A DNA stretch of 64,000 bases, taken from NCBI GenBank assembly GCA_965263205.1, contig CBDHHF010000035.1:186001-250000 (forward strand), read 5' to 3'. Positions within the stretch are counted from its first letter, which is position 1. Every line of letters starts with the position of its first letter. The position numbers and the translations under genes are program-made. Positions 55,153 through 64,000 of the stretch are shown here, piece after piece. The notes under the pieces were generated by a model. It made no database searches. It saw only the letters and a program-made list of their open reading frames with translations, and was not told where the DNA came from. This stretch comes from JBCCIM01 sp965263205 (GTDB taxonomy: Bacteria; Bacteroidota; Rhodothermia; Rhodothermales; JAHQVL01).

Positions 55153-57135
55153 TCAGGTATCAAGCGCGTGGTAATAGGTGGATTGTTTAAAAGCTCGTCT
55201 GTACTGTTCAAGTAATGCAACGCCGGCTTTCGGCCGAAAGGCGCCCTCCTGTACTTTCTGGCGAATAATCAACTCCATTCTTTTCTGCAGATCACTCGGG
55301 AAATACTGCACCATGGCAAGCATTTCTTCAACAGTAGTACCGGGAATAATTTTTTCTATATAGAATCCGTCAGGCTCTTCATCATCTGCATACACATGAG
55401 CTTCTGTTACGCGACCAAACAGGTTATGCATGTCGCCCATGATATCCTGATAAGCCCCCATCAGGAAGAACCCGAGGTAGTAGGGCTTGTCATCCTCAAG
55501 GGCATGGAGCTCCAAAAATCGTTTGTCCTGTGCTGAGGACACATAGTTAGATACTTTCCCATCAGAATCACAGGTAAGATCAACGAGGACTGCGCGCCTT
55601 GTTGGCTGTTCATCAAGCCTGTGGATCGGCATAATCGGAAAGGTTTGTCCAATGGCCCAGTGATCGATAATGGACTGAAAGACGGAAAAGTCGCACAGGT
55701 ATTGATCCACCAGATGGTCGTCCAGGGCTGTCAATTCAGGAGGTAACCATTCGGGATTGGCTGCGTGTACTTTGCTGTTGATGAGCCGGCAAACCGACCA
55801 GTATAAACGCTCAACAATCGCTTTCTGGTCTATCGGGAGATAACCAAATCCAAACAAAGATTCAGCCTGCACACGCTTGTCTACCGCATCATGATAGGCC
55901 TCAAGCAAAGTCGGCAGACGATTGGCGGGTGTCTCCATTACCCAGTTCAGAATGTCGTAAAGTTCGTGCACAATGCTGTGATCACCCTGTGCTGGCTCGA
56001 AATCAGATGGCGCCTCGTCTTTCTTGTACGTGTTGAGCACTTCAACAATCAGTACTGAGTGATGCGCCGTAATTGCCCGCCCACTTTCTGAAATCAATAT
56101 GGGGTGTGCTATTTTTTGAGTGTCGCACACTTCCTTTACGGCATATACTATCGCGTTTGCATATTCCTGGAGCGTGTAATTGATACTTGAATCTGTACCA
56201 AGATATTCGCCCTCGTAGTTTACTCCCAGGCCGCCACCCACGTCCAGATATTTAACAGGAATTCCCTGTTTACGTAATTGCACGTAGATCTGAGTGATTT
56301 CCTTGATAGCACGCTTTAGCGTCTGGACATCCGAAATCTGGCTCCCCATGTGAAAATGGAGCAATTCAAAGGCTTCAGTTTGCTTGTGTGCTTTGAGCGT
56401 TTCAACCAGCGTAATCAGTTCCGGAATGGATATCCCAAATTTTGACAAATCTCCTGCTGAATCCGCCCACCGACCAACACCGCTGGTTGATAATCGCACC
56501 CGAACGCCAAACCGAAGCGGAGCATTCAATTCGGCAGCGAGCCCCCTGAAGCGTTCGAATTCATTGTACTTCTCCATGATGGGGATCACATTTTTCCCGA
56601 GCCGCTGCCCCATCAAAATAAGCCGGAGCATGGAAGCATCTTTATAGCCATTACAAAGCAGGGGCGTATCATCAGACTCAAGATGCGGGAGCATGGCAAT
56701 CAGCTCTGTCTTGGAGCCACTTTCAAGCCCGTACCCGTACGGCTGACCCGCTTCCAGCACTTCTTCAACTACTTCATGTAACTGGTTGACCTTGATGGGA
56801 TAAACACCCATATATCGATTCTGATAACCAGCCTCTTCGATAGCATACCGGAATGCTTCATTCAGTTGGACCACGCGTGCCCGCAACACATCCTGAAAGC
56901 GAATCAGCACAGGAAAATGAACATCCTCGCTTCTCAATTGCTGCACGACGTTTTCGATATCGATCACATGATCCTGCCCATGCACAGGCCTGACCGCGGC
57001 GTGGCCGTCCTGGTTGACAAAAAAGAAATCATCACCCCAGGCGTTGATCCGGTACAACTCCTCTGCATCTGCAGGTGTCCAGGCATTTTCAGCAATTACA
57101 GTTTGCTCGGACGGGAGCTTATCGTTCTTATTCAA
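55153..57135 (-). CDS. speA: biosynthetic arginine decarboxylase
   Basis: Decarboxylates arginine to agmatine with PLP. 660 residues, the usual SpeA size (alanine-racemase-like fold III). K115 in MGVYPIKVNQ carries PLP. LLHFHMGSQI and YLDVGGGLGVNYEG are typical active-site segments, and the C-terminus has the SpeA-type ALDDHLVDQYLCDFSVFQS. First committed step of the operon. Confidence 0.95.
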   Translation of the reverse strand: MNKNDKLPSEQTVIAENAWTPADAEELYRINAWGDDFFFVNQDGHAAVRPVHGQDHVIDIENVVQQLRSEDVHFPVLIRFQDVLRARVVQLNEAFRYAIEEAGYQNRYMGVYPIKVNQLHEVVEEVLEAGQPYGYGLESGSKTELIAMLPHLESDDTPLLCNGYKDASMLRLILMGQRLGKNVIPIMEKYNEFERFRGLAAELNAPLRFGVRVRLSTSGVGRWADSAGDLSKFGISIPELITLVETLKAHKQTEAFELLHFHMGSQISDVQTLKRAIKEITQIYVQLRKQGIPVKYLDVGGGLGVNYEGEYLGTDSSINYTLQEYANAIVYAVKEVCDTQKIAHPILISESGRAITAHHSVLIVEVLNTYKKDEAPSDFEPAQGDHSIVHELYDILNWVMETPANRLPTLLEAYHDAVDKRVQAESLFGFGYLPIDQKAIVERLYWSVCRLINSKVHAANPEWLPPELTALDDHLVDQYLCDFSVFQSIIDHWAIGQTFPIMPIHRLDEQPTRRAVLVDLTCDSDGKVSNYVSSAQDKRFLELHALEDDKPYYLGFFLMGAYQDIMGDMHNLFGRVTEAHVYADDEEPDGFYIEKIIPGTTVEEMLAMVQYFPSDLQKRMELIIRQKVQEGAFRPKAGVALLEQYRRAFKQSTYYHALDT

Positions 57136-57348
57136 TAAAATCCAGGTTTAAGAACAAGGTGGTTAGAGCGTGTATACAATCGGCTTAAAAAATCTGTTTT
57201 ACACAAATTGTCCCTATCTGCGTTCTTTTTCTCGCACAGCCTGTTCCGAACCAAACTCAGGAATGCGCTGCATCGTGCCTCAAAAAACGCCTTGATATGA
57301 ATAATCTGCTTCAAAAACATTTCTTTCCCTGCTAATTGTAGACACACC

Positions 57349-58386
57349 CTAGCGGGATTGCGTATTCTCAACGATGTATTTGTGTGCTGATTCATCTCGA
57401 TCAGCAGCCAATACACAGGCAAAAATCAACGGCGCTACGATAGTGGCGTCGGACTCTATGATATACCTGGGCGTATCTGCAGAGAGTTTGCCCCAGGTTA
57501 TTTTTTCGTTTGGTACTGCGCCAGAGTAAGACCCATAGCTTGTGGTTGAATCGCTAATCTGGCAAAAATACCCCCATCGCGGGATGTTATTGATTTCCAA
57601 ATCCTGCTCCAACATGGGGACAACGCAGATAGGAAAATCGCCGGCAATACCGCCCCCGATCTGAAAAAAACCAAGACTGCTCGTTTTGACCAGTTTTTGG
57701 TACCAATCAGCAAGCTCAATCATGTATTCGACACCACTACGAACCGTGTGCACATTGGCAATATTGCCCTGGATGCAGTGGCTTGCATAAATATTTCCAA
57801 GTGTCGAATCTTCCCATCCAGGTACAATAATCGGCAGATTTTTTTCAGCAGCGGCGACCATCCAGCTGTTTTTCGGATCAATCTGGTAGTACGCAGTAAG
57901 TGCGCCGCTGCGAAGGATCTGGTAGAGAAACTCGTGAGGAAAATACTGCTGGTTCGCTTTGTCTGCTGCTTTCCAGGCAGACAAAACCGCATGCTCGAGC
58001 CGGCGAATGGCTTCTTCCTCAGGGATACAGGTATCAGTTACCCGGTTAAGGTGACGTTCGAGTAAGGCCTCTTCATCCTCCGGCGTCAAGTCGCGATAAT
58101 TCGGCACCCGCTCATAGTGGTTGTGCGCCACCAGGTTGAAAAGGTCCTCTTCTAGATTTGCCCCCGTACAGCTAATGGCATGCACCTTATCGGCCCGAAT
58201 CATATCGGCAAGCGACAGGCCCAGTTCTGCTGTACTCATTGCGCCGGCCAATGTCACCAGCATCTTTCCACCTCCGGCCTGATGCTTGATGTAGCCATCC
58301 GCAGCATCTACCAACGCGGCAGCATTAAAATGGCGAAAATGGTGGCGTATAAACGCATTAACCGCTTGGTACATCGACAGCCTCAT
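57349..58386 (-). CDS. deoxyhypusine-synthase-like protein
   Basis: 345 residues from ATG 58386. Clear DHS fold: MLVTLAGAMSTAELGLSLAD, ISCTGANLEEDLFNLVAH, FFQIGGGIAGDFPICVVPML and ITWGKL. At the place where eukaryotic DHS has its catalytic Lys (GGGxxKHH) this protein reads GGGIAGDFP, so deoxyhypusine formation by the usual Lys imine looks impossible. It begins the polyamine operon, 213 bp before speA. Related bacterial proteins are suspected to make homospermidine or other aminobutyl derivatives; here that is inference. Confidence 0.85.
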   Translation of the reverse strand: MRLSMYQAVNAFIRHHFRHFNAAALVDAADGYIKHQAGGGKMLVTLAGAMSTAELGLSLADMIRADKVHAISCTGANLEEDLFNLVAHNHYERVPNYRDLTPEDEEALLERHLNRVTDTCIPEEEAIRRLEHAVLSAWKAADKANQQYFPHEFLYQILRSGALTAYYQIDPKNSWMVAAAEKNLPIIVPGWEDSTLGNIYASHCIQGNIANVHTVRSGVEYMIELADWYQKLVKTSSLGFFQIGGGIAGDFPICVVPMLEQDLEINNIPRWGYFCQISDSTTSYGSYSGAVPNEKITWGKLSADTPRYIIESDATIVAPLIFACVLAADRDESAHKYIVENTQSR

Positions 58387-58628
58387 AAGGGTTTGGAGAC
58401 GATGAAAAAAGGGCGCCAAATTTCAAAAAAAGTGCTCTAAAATGTCTCGAACTTTCAGAAAGTTTCCGGCAGTGAAATTATTTTTTTGCGGGGGTCTTTT
58501 TTCACATCATTCCATTGCGCTTGCTGCTTTTTGTAAGTACATTTGCCGGCTTACACCAAACTTCCAGTGTCTGCTGGTAGCTTCAGTTCCCTATCCTGAT
58601 TTCAGCCCATCCACCGCGTATCATTATC

Positions 58629-60062
58629 ATGCATGCCCAACGCGTTGAATCCGACAGCTTTGAATCGCAGGACCATTTCTATGCCCGCGTCCTGAATGCA
58701 CAAATGCATCCGATGGTGGCACATTTTCTTGAAATGGGTCCAGCACGTATCGCAGAGCGCTACATCCACTTGCATCCTGAAGTTGATTCGGATGCAATTC
58801 ACACCATGCTGGCGCACACAACAAAGTACTTTCGCTGGGGAGGCGCTGATCTTTTCTCTGCAACGACAGCGCAAGGTATTCGCCGCATCATTGTTATCGA
58901 AACAAACTCCTGCCCTTCTGGCCAGAAATCGATGCCGTTTGGCAATGATCCCTATGTGCAGTCAGGCTACCGCTTGTTATTGGAAAAGACCTTCCTGCCT
59001 ACACTGAAGCGACGTAAACTGCCCAAAGGCGAACTGGCGGTTATTTATGACAAAAACATTATGGAAACGTCGGGTTATGCAGCCATGCTCGCTGAACTTG
59101 CCGGCGAAACTGTCTGGCTGGTGCCATTTCACCAGGATGATCCGGATCCGCCCGCCCGCTTTAGCGCGGATGGTATTTTAGAAATCCGAACAGCGAACCA
59201 GGAATGGCGCCCTATCCGGGCCGCATTCCGGTATGTAACCCAGCGCCCCTGGAACAGGATACCTCCTGTTACTAAAACGGCATTCCTTAACCCGCTACTG
59301 GTGTGCCTGGCCGGTGGTCGAAACAAGTTGCTTGCAGCAAAGGCCTACGATTTCTACAACGCACAAATGCGCGAATCAGGCCTGACCATCCGCACACCAG
59401 AAACCATATGGGACGTCGCTAAAACGGAGATTCCGCTTTGGGTACAACGCATGGGCGGTGTTGCGGTCATAAAGGACCCCTACTCTAATGCCGGGCAAGG
59501 CGTTTTTACCATAACCAACAGCGACGAACTCGAAGCCTTTATGGCGACGGATTTTCGCTATGACCGATTCATTGTGCAAAGCCTGGTTGGGAACGCAAAC
59601 TGGAGTTCGCAAATGGCCCAGGGGCGTTTTTATCACCTTGGTACCATTCCAAACAGAAAAGGCGCAATCTACGCAGCTGATCTACGATTCATGGTCGGTG
59701 TTAGTCCGGAGGGGTTTTACCCGGTAGCAATTTACGCCAGGCGCGCCCGAAAGCCACTCCTGGCCAACCTGGATGGCACCTATTCTTCCTGGGAAATGCT
59801 AGGCACCAACCTCTCTGTCAAAACTGAAACTGGCTCCTGGGATACGGAGACAAACCGGTTACTTCTGATGGATGGCCGGGATTTCAACAAATTGGGCCTG
59901 GGACTTGATGACCTGATTGAGGGGTACATTCAGACCGTTTTATCCGTGACAGCAATCGACGAGATGGCCAAACAACTCGTAACCAAAAAAGGTGCGTTTC
60001 GCCGCAGGCTTTTCAGATCCCTAAACCCGGACCCGGCTTTACTCGAGGACATGATGTTATGA
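58629..60062 (+). CDS. ATP-grasp-like protein of unknown substrate
   Basis: 477 residues, no signal. About 275-430 resembles an ATP-grasp: MGGVAVIKDPYSNAGQGVF (Lys plus glycine loop), a strand/loop RFIVQSLVG and basic/acidic pairs in ADLRFMVGVS. The N-terminal part has IVIETNSCPSGQKSMPFGND, suggesting a second binding site. No close family recognised. Overlaps the next gene by ATGA, so translationally coupled. Divergent from the polyamine operon (242 bp). Confidence 0.7.
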   Translation: MHAQRVESDSFESQDHFYARVLNAQMHPMVAHFLEMGPARIAERYIHLHPEVDSDAIHTMLAHTTKYFRWGGADLFSATTAQGIRRIIVIETNSCPSGQKSMPFGNDPYVQSGYRLLLEKTFLPTLKRRKLPKGELAVIYDKNIMETSGYAAMLAELAGETVWLVPFHQDDPDPPARFSADGILEIRTANQEWRPIRAAFRYVTQRPWNRIPPVTKTAFLNPLLVCLAGGRNKLLAAKAYDFYNAQMRESGLTIRTPETIWDVAKTEIPLWVQRMGGVAVIKDPYSNAGQGVFTITNSDELEAFMATDFRYDRFIVQSLVGNANWSSQMAQGRFYHLGTIPNRKGAIYAADLRFMVGVSPEGFYPVAIYARRARKPLLANLDGTYSSWEMLGTNLSVKTETGSWDTETNRLLLMDGRDFNKLGLGLDDLIEGYIQTVLSVTAIDEMAKQLVTKKGAFRRRLFRSLNPDPALLEDMML

Positions 60063-61096
60063 TTGGTCATCCTTCTTACGATTTCCCCGGCGCACGGATT
60101 GTTGATGCGCTTGACCCGACCAGTCTGCCCAAGGGCACCCGAACGCGGTTACAGGTGGCCCTGATTCATGATGGGATGGGCCGGCCCCTGCGCCTTCCTG
60201 TAATCGTTGCCAAAGGTGAAAAAGACGGCCCTGTATTTGGTATTACTGCCGCACTTCATGGCAATGAAATCAATGGTATTCCCGTTGTACATCGGCTCCT
60301 TGAATCTGTGGACCTGCATGCGTTACGCGGTACCATCGTTGCTGTGCTTGTGGTCAATGTGCCGGCCTACCTGAATTACGAGCGCACCTTCGACGACCGC
60401 ATCGACATGAACCATATTATGCCTGGCAAACCCGATGGCAACATCGCGGAAGTGTACGCACACCGGTTCATCAACCGCATTGTCAAACAGTTTGAATACC
60501 TGGTCGACCTGCACACCGCCAGTTTCGGGAATATAAACTCGCTGTATGTCCGTGCTGACATGACAGATCCTGTAACCGCTGAAATGGCCTATCTACAACG
60601 GCCTCAAATCATTTTACACAACCCGCCCTCCGACCGGACGCTGCGCGGGACTGCCATGGAATTAGGCATCCCGTCCGTTACCGTTGAAATTGGCGATCCG
60701 CAGCTTTTTCAGCCAAAGAAAATCAAGGCATCTGTACGAGGAATACGCAGGGTACTTTGTGAAATCGGCATGCTTGCGCGCAGGCCTGTTACTCAGGTGC
60801 CCGCCCCCATTTTGTGTACCAGCTCCTACTGGCTTTACACACAGCAAGGAGGCTTGCTAGACGTCTTCCCCAAACCGGGCGAATTGATCGAAATTGACCA
60901 GGTACTGGCTCGGCAAACCAATATTTTTGGCGATCTACTTTGCGAATACCGGGCCAAGGAAAACGGCGTTGTCATCGGTAAAAGTGCAAATCCGGTTGGT
61001 CAAACCGGTGCAAGGATTATGCATATTGGTCGCGTAACCTCAGCGGGCACACCGCCGTTTGTAGCACGGGTTGAACGAAAAAGGAAAACCTTATGA
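60059..61096 (+). CDS. AstE/AspA-family zinc deacylase-like protein
   Basis: 345 residues. Succinylglutamate desuccinylase/aspartoacylase family, M14-like zinc fold: ALHGNEINGIP (His, Glu), DRIDMNHIMPG and LVDLHTASFG (third zinc ligand). The C-terminal domain is beta-rich (KPGELIEIDQVLARQTNIFG). Family members remove acyl groups from amino acids; the enzyme here is sandwiched between two ATP-grasp ligases with 4-bp overlaps, so it probably trims or releases their product. Substrate unknown. Confidence 0.82.
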   Translation: MIGHPSYDFPGARIVDALDPTSLPKGTRTRLQVALIHDGMGRPLRLPVIVAKGEKDGPVFGITAALHGNEINGIPVVHRLLESVDLHALRGTIVAVLVVNVPAYLNYERTFDDRIDMNHIMPGKPDGNIAEVYAHRFINRIVKQFEYLVDLHTASFGNINSLYVRADMTDPVTAEMAYLQRPQIILHNPPSDRTLRGTAMELGIPSVTVEIGDPQLFQPKKIKASVRGIRRVLCEIGMLARRPVTQVPAPILCTSSYWLYTQQGGLLDVFPKPGELIEIDQVLARQTNIFGDLLCEYRAKENGVVIGKSANPVGQTGARIMHIGRVTSAGTPPFVARVERKRKTL

Positions 61097-62094
61097 AATA
61101 CCTGTTTTTGGTCAATGAAGTCGGCGCACTGGAGCCTCGGCAAACCACGGTCATGCTCATCATGCAGGCAGTTTCTCAAGGATATGAGGTATATGTTAGC
61201 GACGTTAGCGACTTCTCCTGTTCACCAGAAGGTCAAGTACGGGTACGTGGAAGGCGGATCAAGGCAACTGGCACTACTTCGGCAGCGACGCTAATAAACC
61301 ATGTCGGCCAGATTGCACCTACGCCCGTCTCCTTAGGAGCCGGCGATGTTTTAGTTATCCGCACCAATCCGGCACGCCATCAAGAAAAGGCGTGGGCGCA
61401 TACCTTTGTTATGCAACTCACGCAGTGGTTGCAAAAAGAAGGGGTTGCTGTTGTTAATGATCCCGCCGGCCTCATGCGCGCATCCAACAAACTTTATCTA
61501 CTCGAATTACCCGCTGCGGTGCGACCGTTGACCCTTGTAAGCCAGTGGCCCAAAGAAATCAAGTCCTTCATCGAAGAAATAGGCGGTCCCGCCGTCCTGA
61601 AACCACTATTGGGCACGCGGGGAGAACACGTTTTTTTCGTTTCTTCTGCGGAAGATAAAAATATAAATCAAATGCTCGACGTGCTCCTTCAGCAGAGCGC
61701 TATCATGGTTCAGGAATACCTGCCCGATGCACACGAAGGTGATACGCGTGTTATAGTCTGCAACGGAGAAATTCTTAAAATCCACGGCGATGCTGCAGCC
61801 ATCAATCGCGTCCCGGGCAAAGGCGAGTTAAGAAGTAACATTCATGCAGGCGGTACTGCGCAGCTTGGCGTAATTACGCAAGGTATTCAGAAGGCAGTGG
61901 ACACTGTAGGTGACAAACTTGTCCAAGACGGCCTCATCCTGGCCGGCCTCGATTTCATTGGCGGGAAAATCATCGAGGCTAATGTATTCAGTCCGGGGGG
62001 CCTGTTTGATGCGGAGCGTTTCACTGGGCAGGCGTTCACGGCAAAAATCATTGAGGCGTTTTCTAGCATAGCCAGCAGAAATACAATGCCGTAA
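61093..62094 (+). CDS. GshB/RimK-like ATP-grasp ligase
   Basis: 333 residues. N-terminal glutathione-synthetase-like domain (MKYLFLVNEVGALEPRQTTV, NDPAGLMRASNKLYLLELPA), then an ATP-grasp: GGPAVLKPLLGTRGEHVFFV, VQEYLPDAHEGDTRVIVCNG and GGKIIEANVFSPGG with metal-binding Glu/Asn. Forms amide bonds between a carboxylate and an amine. It is not a standard gshB context (no gshA), so the product is probably different from glutathione. Third gene of the overlapping cassette. Confidence 0.82.
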   Translation: MKYLFLVNEVGALEPRQTTVMLIMQAVSQGYEVYVSDVSDFSCSPEGQVRVRGRRIKATGTTSAATLINHVGQIAPTPVSLGAGDVLVIRTNPARHQEKAWAHTFVMQLTQWLQKEGVAVVNDPAGLMRASNKLYLLELPAAVRPLTLVSQWPKEIKSFIEEIGGPAVLKPLLGTRGEHVFFVSSAEDKNINQMLDVLLQQSAIMVQEYLPDAHEGDTRVIVCNGEILKIHGDAAAINRVPGKGELRSNIHAGGTAQLGVITQGIQKAVDTVGDKLVQDGLILAGLDFIGGKIIEANVFSPGGLFDAERFTGQAFTAKIIEAFSSIASRNTMP

Positions 62095-62101
62095 CACACG
62101 T

Positions 62102-62124
62102 CTGCACAAAGCGGGTTTGTGCAG
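62102..62124 (+). terminator. possible terminator of the cassette
   Basis: Perfect 9-bp stem CTGCACAAA / TTTGTGCAG with 5-nt loop, 7 nt after the ligase stop. The U-run behind it is weak. Confidence 0.5.
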
Positions 62125-62244
62125 GAGCTTGTTGTAATTTCATTACTACTACGTTACTTTAAAGGACACTTTTGCAATTTGCAGTCTTTCAGTTGGCCAG
62201 CTGCCCGAGCTTCTTGTTTTTGTTCTATTGTGGTTCTTTTTTTG

Positions 62245-62350
62245 TTTTGATTGATATAGCACATCACATATACCGCGTTTCCTGCAAAAACTGAAGGTGT
62301 TACCCGCTCCATCATATAGGAAATTGTAAACGTAATTTTGATTGATATAG
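62245..62350. repeat. 15-bp direct repeat upstream of the LRR gene
   Basis: TTTTGATTGATATAG at 62245-62259 and again at 62336-62350, identical, 91 bp apart, the second 10 bp before the start codon. Resembles the TTTG/TAnnTTTG promoter style of Bacteroidota or a regulator site. The other sequence of 62125-62359 shows no gene. Confidence 0.55.
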
Positions 62351-62359
62351 GGTACAGTT

Positions 62360-64000
62360 TTGAAACGATTGATCAGCCTACTGCTCCTCCTCGTCACATA
62401 CACTTCCTTCGCAAGCGCGCAAGTGACCATGCAGGATTCCCTTACCCTCGTAGCCCTTTACAATGCCACCGATGGTGACAATTGGGAGGATAATACCAAC
62501 TGGTTATCAAGCCGTGTCAACCTTTGGCATGGCATTACAGTCGAGGCCGGCCGGGTTACAGCAATCGAATTCAGTTTCAACGGCAACTCACTTACGGGTA
62601 CCCTGCCCCCTGAATTGGGCGACCTCGACCAGTTAACCGTGCTGTCCATGCGGCGCAACAGCCTGCAAGGCGAAATCCCTCCCGAGTTGGGCAACTTGAA
62701 CTCGCTGACTGTGCTCAATCTTGAAGTAAACAGCCTTTCCGGTGCACTTCCCGCTGAACTTGGGAGTCTATCCAGCCTCGAGCAATTATCGTTAGACAAC
62801 AACGATTTATCAGGTAGCATTCCCGCTGCACTGGGTGATTTATCAAACCTTACCATCCTCGACCTCGCCGCCAACGACTTGACTGGTCAATTCCCAATCG
62901 AGCTTACCCAGTTGACCAACCTTACTGAGTTGAATGTCGCCGGCAACAACATGAACGGATCACTGCCGGCAGAAATAGGGCTGCTCACCCAACTGGAAAA
63001 GATCGCATTGAGTGCCAACGGTTTCTCCGGGCCTATCCCAACTGAAGTGGGCAACCTGACAAACCTGCGCGAGATCTTCTTTGAAGGCAACAGATTTTCG
63101 GGGGAATTGCCCGCTGAGATGGGCAACCTGACAGAGCTGTTCACCTTTTACGCCCAGATCAACCAACTCACCGGCCCGATACCACCAGAGCTCGGTAATC
63201 TGGAAAAACTGGATCTGTTGTCGCTTGCCATCAACCGGTTTTCAGGAGAAATCCCGGCGGAATTGGGTAATCTTACCAATCTAAGAATCCTGCTTCTCAG
63301 CCAAAATGAACTGACCGGATCAATCCCAGCATCACTGGGCGACCTCGACAATTTGTTCGCCATGGACCTTGATGCCAATCAGTTAACCGGGCACATTCCT
63401 CCTGAACTCGGTACCATGAATTCGCTCAACCGGCTTGAACTCTACGAAAACCAGTTAACAGGCCCTATCCCTCCCGAGCTTGGTGACATCGCTACCCTCG
63501 AAAAAATTTGGCTATACGAAAATGCCCTGACCGGCCCACTGCCTGCTTCGTTCAGCAACCTGTCCCTGCTAGAAGATTTGCGCGTATATGCCAATCCGCT
63601 TAGCGGCACAATCCCCCCGAGCTTTGTCAACTTATCAGCGCTTGACACCTTCCTTTTTGATAACACCGCGCTGTGTGAGGCGCAGGATGAAGCATTCCAA
63701 ACGTGGCTCATGGGTGTCGAAACTGTAGAAAGCACAAACTGCACCAACGTGGCAAATGCATCAGCCGATATTCCCGTTGAATTTGCGCTCGATGCCAATT
63801 ATCCCAATCCGTTTAACCAATCAACGCGCATCCGGTACGCGCTCCCACAGCCGGCAGCCGTTGTGTTGTCAGTTTTCGACATCCAGGGCCGGCGCGTTGA
63901 TGTGCTCGTTGAAGCGGAGCAAGCCACGGGATGGCACGAAGTTGCGCTTGATGCCTCCAGACTGCCCAGTGGCACCTATTTCTACAGAATCGAGGCCGGC
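62360..64000 (+). CDS. leucine-rich-repeat T9SS protein, cut by window edge
   Basis: 547 codons from TTG 62360, which opens a signal peptide (MKRLISLLLLLVTYTSFASA); the 3' end is beyond the window. An N-cap (LVALYNATDGDNWEDNTNW) precedes about 14 plant-type 24-residue repeats of the form LxxLxxLxLxxNxLxGxIPxELGx. A Cys-containing cap (ALCEAQDEAF) follows, then a T9SS sorting domain (ANYPNPFNQSTRIRYALPQP). Secreted or surface-attached, probably for adhesion or glycan/protein binding. No other ATG fits the signal peptide. Confidence 0.88.
   Translation, partial: MKRLISLLLLLVTYTSFASAQVTMQDSLTLVALYNATDGDNWEDNTNWLSSRVNLWHGITVEAGRVTAIEFSFNGNSLTGTLPPELGDLDQLTVLSMRRNSLQGEIPPELGNLNSLTVLNLEVNSLSGALPAELGSLSSLEQLSLDNNDLSGSIPAALGDLSNLTILDLAANDLTGQFPIELTQLTNLTELNVAGNNMNGSLPAEIGLLTQLEKIALSANGFSGPIPTEVGNLTNLREIFFEGNRFSGELPAEMGNLTELFTFYAQINQLTGPIPPELGNLEKLDLLSLAINRFSGEIPAELGNLTNLRILLLSQNELTGSIPASLGDLDNLFAMDLDANQLTGHIPPELGTMNSLNRLELYENQLTGPIPPELGDIATLEKIWLYENALTGPLPASFSNLSLLEDLRVYANPLSGTIPPSFVNLSALDTFLFDNTALCEAQDEAFQTWLMGVETVESTNCTNVANASADIPVEFALDANYPNPFNQSTRIRYALPQPAAVVLSVFDIQGRRVDVLVEAEQATGWHEVALDASRLPSGTYFYRIEAG

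Noticed and set aside
62600..63600. Regular ~72-bp periodicity as a CRISPR or minisatellite
   Set aside because: The period is the 24-residue leucine-rich repeat of a continuous reading frame.

Overview
The window looks like the chromosome of a marine, heterotrophic Bacteroidota-type bacterium, probably of the Rhodothermota/Balneolota side. The reasons are five secreted proteins ending in a 'YPNPFNP'-style type IX secretion (T9SS) sorting domain (plus one remnant), two ECF sigma/FecR/TonB-receptor sets whose receptors carry an STN domain, moderate-to-high GC over most of the window, and a theme of complex polysaccharide use. I found no rRNA or tRNA genes, no transposase or integrase, and no CRISPR array.

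Layout. 1-1538: start of a secreted gene running off the left edge, a T9SS-tail remnant and gene-poor DNA. 1539-16594: a rhamnose/pectin-type saccharide locus with a multidomain DUF5060 glycosidase-like T9SS protein, then a minus-strand run of GMC oxidoreductase, GH106 alpha-L-rhamnosidase lipoprotein, rhamnulose-1-P aldolase/lactaldehyde dehydrogenase fusion, NCS1-type permease, 62-residue membrane protein, L-rhamnose isomerase and rhamnulokinase. 17080-34026: more saccharide machinery, namely a PL9-like lyase, an FG-GAP/UnbV lipoprotein, a beta-helix T9SS protein, two sigma/FecR/TonB receptor sets and a formylglycine-type sulfatase. The genes together suggest that sulfated or pectic rhamnose polymers are cut outside or at the cell surface, imported, and burned to DHAP and lactate.

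34174-38540: a cytochrome c/sugar dehydrogenase gene whose last ~69 bp are repeated 2.8 kb downstream. Between the two copies lies one AT-rich pentapeptide-repeat gene of foreign look. This is the strongest sign of an inserted, possibly undescribed module. 38552-43707: an operon resembling the zinc-responsive ABC operons of Pseudomonas/Vibrio (ATPase, FtsX permease with a His-rich loop, DUF3299, MerC-like protein), followed by a DUF5916 barrel protein. 44083: a ribbon-helix-helix regulator with a Cys4 site. 44451-46968: a secreted propeller gene broken by a frameshift. 47034-51595: HxlR regulator/DinB pair, a two-gene unit of unknown function, and a PhoD-like phosphatase. 51694-52989: a pilin-like protein and an acidic-tailed hypothetical.

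53156-58386: a polyamine operon (deoxyhypusine-synthase-like protein, arginine decarboxylase, N-carbamoylputrescine amidase, agmatine deiminase). Divergent from it, 58629-62094 holds a tightly overlapping three-gene cassette (ATP-grasp-like, AstE/AspA-like, GshB/RimK-like) that looks like an uncharacterised ligase/deacylase pathway. The window ends inside a leucine-rich-repeat T9SS protein.

Domain assignments come from reading motifs by eye. No search, alignment or structure prediction was run.
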